Shown piece after piece: positions 8,304 through 9,774 of a stretch of DNA of 9,774 nt. The DNA comes from Crenothrix polyspora. GTDB taxonomy: Bacteria > Pseudomonadota > Gammaproteobacteria > Methylococcales > Methylomonadaceae. Position 1 is the first letter of the stretch, and each line of letters starts with the position of its first letter. The DNA lies in the NCBI GenBank assembly GCA_945903675.1, contig CAMDOP010000111.1:1-9774 (forward strand), written 5' to 3'. The notes beneath the pieces were generated by a model. It made no database searches and was not told the DNA's origin. It saw nothing but the letters and a program-made list of their open reading frames with translations. Made by a program: the position numbers and the translations under genes.

Positions 8304-8842
8304 TTTCGGATGAATCCCAATACTACTATCAGCATAATTATCCCTATAATTATTAACCACTTTAAACTAGTCTTACTGGAACTAGATGAATCTTTTAGAG
8401 GTGGAAATGATGTTCTGAAAACTCCATATTTAAATAAAACAGTATAAGATCTCCCGCAAGAACTACAGGATAAATGTTGAATTGTATCTTTAATTGTTGA
8501 AACAAAGTTTGTATTGTTACAGTAAGCACACTCTACTACGACTCTATCAGGTATTGGGATTATATTTGGCTCATCTTGTTTATTTTCATTGGTATACCCA
8601 GTTGGGCTGGATAAAGGGGGAGTATTGAGTTTTTTTAAAACTGGCTTTGTGGGAAGTGGAGGCGTTGATGTTTGCTGCTTAATTAATTGATCTACTTCAT
8701 TTTTTAATGCTCTAGCTTTAGGTTTCTCACGATGACTAAGTTCATATTGAATAGACTTAAGAATCTTGAGATCAGTTTTAGAGTTAGAAAAAAGCTCCTG
8801 TAATTGCTCTATGCCATAACTAAAGTAAGGACGGTTAATCAT
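8300..8842 (-). CDS. Zinc-ribbon protein with C-terminal membrane anchor, partner of the helicase-nuclease
   Basis: A 180-residue protein in four parts. Residues 8-52 form a charged helical segment (GIEQLQELF, then YELSHREKPKARAL). Residues 57-100 are a proline/serine/threonine-rich linker. A zinc ribbon follows with CAYC (C105, C108) and CSSC (C126, C129). Residues 160-178 are one hydrophobic membrane helix (LKWLIIIGIIMLIVVLGFI) ending in RK. With no N-terminal signal this is a tail-anchored topology, with the ribbon facing the cytoplasm. The ATG at 8842 is preceded by AAGGA at 8857-8853 with 10 nt spacing. The stop overlaps the helicase start as ATGA, so the two are co-translated and probably form one system, the anchor perhaps tethering or sensing for the helicase-nuclease at the membrane. 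I do not recognise a named family; the functional link is inferred from coupling. Confidence 0.85.
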   Translation of the reverse strand: MINRPYFSYGIEQLQELFSNSKTDLKILKSIQYELSHREKPKARALKNEVDQLIKQQTSTPPLPTKPVLKKLNTPPLSSPTGYTNENKQDEPNIIPIPDRVVVECAYCNNTNFVSTIKDTIQHLSCSSCGRSYTVLFKYGVFRTSFPPLKDSSSSSKTSLKWLIIIGIIMLIVVLGFIRK

Positions 8843-9202
8843 AAGGTGGCAATCCTTTTTAGATGAATTAAGAGAAAATGTAACGATTTGTTTTAATATA
8901 AATATGTCGTATATAAAAATATTTACTGTTCATTTAACACCTCTCTCCGTCAACAATAACATAACTAAATACAGAAAAAACAATATATATATTGTAAAAC
9001 TAAATATCTAAAAGAACCTTCTCGAGTGTAATAGCTACCTGCGCCTTTGGACGTTAGATTTTTAGGTTCTGAAGTGGCTAAATGTTATAGGTCATTTTAT
9101 TCGCCTAGATTAACCTTTAAAAGTCGATCGTCATTGCTACGAATTAGTAATTTATATGTATTACAATGGATTCAAGTTAGAACCAAAATTTTAAGAGATT
9201 TT
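8843..9202. other. Divergent intergenic region between the helicase operon and the small plus-strand gene
   Basis: This 360-bp AT-rich gap carries the start signals of two oppositely oriented units. Near 8853-8857 is the ribosome-binding site of the zinc-ribbon gene. A 16-bp perfect palindrome lies at 8980-8995 and is listed separately. I find no clean -35/-10 pair on either strand. A plus-strand frame runs through 9047-9202 from a TTG, but it lacks a ribosome-binding site and is not shared by the related gene at 3042, so I treat it as untranslated. Confidence 0.4.
8980..8995. promoter_or_regulatory. 16-bp perfect palindrome, possible operator
   Basis: ACAATATATATATTGT is identical to its reverse complement. 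It lies 138 bp upstream of the zinc-ribbon/helicase operon and 208 bp upstream of the small plus-strand gene, in the only region that could hold promoters for both. Perfect palindromes of this size are typical of dimeric repressor sites, but the AT-alternating core lowers its significance. No regulator gene is visible in the window. Confidence 0.3.
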
Positions 9203-9403
9203 ATGGAAACTGGGAAAAAGACGGCATCGAGCTTAGAGGATTGGTTGGATATGCTGGAGAAAGCTCACACGAACGAGGAATATTCAGCGGTGGCTCTAGC
9301 ACTTCCAGACCGGAAAACTCAGGACCTTTGGTGGGAAAAAGCAAAGCACCCGTTATCTTCTTCCATGGAACTAAAGACACCATTGAAGCAAGATTTAACT
9401 TAG
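9203..9403 (+). CDS. 66-residue small protein, related to the gene at 3042-3215 (unknown function)
   Basis: The frame is open from a TTG at 9047, but I start it at the ATG at 9203. That start is preceded by AAGAG at 9193-9197 with 5 nt spacing and coincides with the start of the related gene (METGKK versus METRKM). Shared features are the tryptophan before the core, the core W-x-x-ML-x-x-AHT-x-EEY-x-x-V, and ALPD. The C-terminal parts differ: here it continues QDLWWEKAKHP and ends KTPLKQDLT. It is soluble and probably helical, with no signal peptide. An intrinsic terminator lies 54 bp after its stop. Another frame runs from 9241 to a TAA at 9459 directly before that terminator, so a frameshifted longer form cannot be excluded. 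I do not recognise the family; conservation between the two copies is the main support. Confidence 0.6.
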   Translation: METGKKTASSLEDWLDMLEKAHTNEEYSAVALALPDRKTQDLWWEKAKHPLSSSMELKTPLKQDLT

Positions 9404-9457
9404 ATCATTCTAATAGAAAAGACAATGGCTGGCTTGGTCAGCTAAGACGCATCAATT

Positions 9458-9483
9458 AAGGCTAGTTAATACTGGCCTTTTTT
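9458..9483 (+). terminator. Intrinsic terminator after the 66-codon gene
   Basis: GGCTAGT at 9460-9466, loop TAAT and ACTGGCC at 9471-9477 pair in seven positions, one of them G-U. Two A-T pairs extend the stem, and a run of six T follows (9478-9483). This is a clear rho-independent terminator for plus-strand transcription. Confidence 0.8.
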
Positions 9484-9533
9484 GTGACTGATGATTCTGG
9501 CAAGTGTTGCGGTTTTATTTAAAAACAAAACAA

Positions 9534-9549
9534 GGAATTGAACCCGCGT
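9534..9549 (-). other. tmRNA/tRNA 3'-end-like segment, possible att core
   Basis: Read on the minus strand this is ACGCGGGTTCAATTCC, which contains the T-loop consensus GGTTCAAT. It resembles the segment just before the 3' end of bacterial tmRNA (ssrA), where ACGCGGGTTCAACTCC is typical from memory. Neither flank continues as tmRNA or tRNA: there is no CCACCA end after it and no tmRNA body before it. An isolated piece of this kind is what an integrase core site in ssrA leaves at an island end. Chance or a decayed tRNA are alternatives. Confidence 0.4.
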
Positions 9550-9583
9550 AAAAATATGCCAAATGCTCTATACACTAAATAGT

Positions 9584-9607
9584 TGCTGGTAAATATGCTG
9601 GTAAATT
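9584..9607. repeat. 12-bp tandem repeat (two copies)
   Basis: TGCTGGTAAATA at 9584-9595 is followed directly by TGCTGGTAAATT at 9596-9607, 11 of 12 bases identical. It lies 34 bp from the tmRNA-like segment. Short direct repeats beside a core site would fit integrase arm-type binding sites, but no integrase gene is in the window. Confidence 0.65.
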
Positions 9608-9665
9608 AAAATATACATCAAATTAACTTATTGTTTTTTAATTATTTTTTATTATATATTGTTAG

Positions 9666-9679
9666 CCCCCGCCCCACCA
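9666..9679 (+). other. tRNA 3'-end-like sequence
   Basis: CCGCCCC (9669-9675), A (9676) and CCA (9677-9679) match the layout of a 7-nt acceptor strand, a discriminator base and the CCA end of a tRNA. The sequence to its left is AT-rich and has no T-loop, so only the last 14-16 nt could be tRNA-derived. With a terminator starting 34 nt later, this may be the displaced 3' end of an RNA gene interrupted by island integration. The evidence is short and uncertain. Confidence 0.25.
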
Positions 9680-9713
9680 ATTCAGTATTTTAAGATGTTT
9701 TTTAAGGTACACT

Positions 9714-9748
9714 AAACCCTCAAGTCATAAGGCTTAGAGGGTTTTTTT
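9714..9748 (+). terminator. Strong intrinsic terminator
   Basis: AAACCCTC at 9714-9721 pairs with GAGGGTTT at 9737-9744. AAG/CTT extends the stem past a single bulged A, the loop is TCATAAGG, and seven T follow (9742-9748). It acts on plus-strand transcription, yet no plus-strand gene precedes it within 230 bp beyond the earlier terminator. It may therefore belong to an RNA gene whose body lies elsewhere. Confidence 0.75.
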
Positions 9749-9774
9749 ATCCCTGTAAGATTCTACTGGGTTCC

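Larger units (their letters stand above)
9484..9774. other. Gene-free right end with attachment-site-like elements
   Basis: I see no credible gene in these 291 bp. The stretch holds a tmRNA/tRNA T-arm-like segment, a 12-bp tandem repeat, a tRNA-like CCA end and a strong terminator, each listed separately. The sequence between the repeat and the CCA-like end (9608-9660) is almost pure A/T. Confidence 0.5.

Noticed and set aside
8304..8360. GTG start giving 19 extra residues on the helicase
   Set aside because: It would overlap the zinc-ribbon gene by 61 nt within the codons for its membrane helix. The ATG at 8303 gives a standard ATGA coupling.
9201..9383. 60-codon minus-strand open frame
   Set aside because: It is antisense to the 66-codon gene, which is supported by a related copy at 3042-3215 and a ribosome-binding site.
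9534..9600. A complete tRNA gene on the minus strand
   Set aside because: A T-arm-like segment and a TAGAGCA-like D-arm piece can be seen, but no acceptor stem pairs and no proper anticodon arm forms. At most it is a remnant.
1..9774. CRISPR array or insertion sequence
   Set aside because: No regularly spaced repeats, no transposase or integrase reading frame and no terminal inverted repeats were found on either strand.

Overview
The window is AT-rich accessory DNA, probably from a gammaproteobacterium. That guess rests on base composition, the gene families present and the Shine-Dalgarno use; no housekeeping marker fixes the genus. Nearly all coding capacity lies on the minus strand in three blocks, with two very short plus-strand genes between and beyond them.

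Left block (1-2878, minus strand). The far left holds the first 244 codons of an exported ClpP-like serine protease that runs off the window edge. To its right is a compact group read right to left: a small acidic CxxC-x5-CxH protein (copy A, 2534-2878), a DUF3293 protein (2096-2524), an N-formylglutamate amidohydrolase-family enzyme (1326-2096) joined to it by a TAATG stop/start overlap, and a diverged second copy of the acidic protein (copy B, 878-1213). The two paralogues bracket the enzyme pair.

Middle block (3651-8842, minus strand). A two-gene operon encodes a 180-residue protein with a four-cysteine zinc ribbon and a C-terminal membrane anchor. It is followed, through an ATGA overlap, by a 1550-residue protein that combines an SF1 (UPF1/COG1112-like) helicase with a C-terminal Vsr/DUF559-like PD-(D/E)XK nuclease. 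A helicase-nuclease with a membrane-anchored partner in mobile-looking DNA is a good candidate for a defence system against phage or plasmids. I do not recognise it as a named one.

Two short plus-strand genes of 57 and 66 codons, clearly related to each other, flank this operon at 3042-3215 and 9203-9403.

Right end (9404-9774). No gene is visible. The stretch holds an intrinsic terminator, a 16-nt segment that looks like the T-arm region of tmRNA/tRNA, a 12-bp tandem repeat, a tRNA-like CCGCCCC-A-CCA end, and a second strong terminator. Together these suggest the edge of an integrated genomic island.

Several starts were moved from the longest reading frame to internal ATG codons because of stop/start overlaps or alignment of paralogues.
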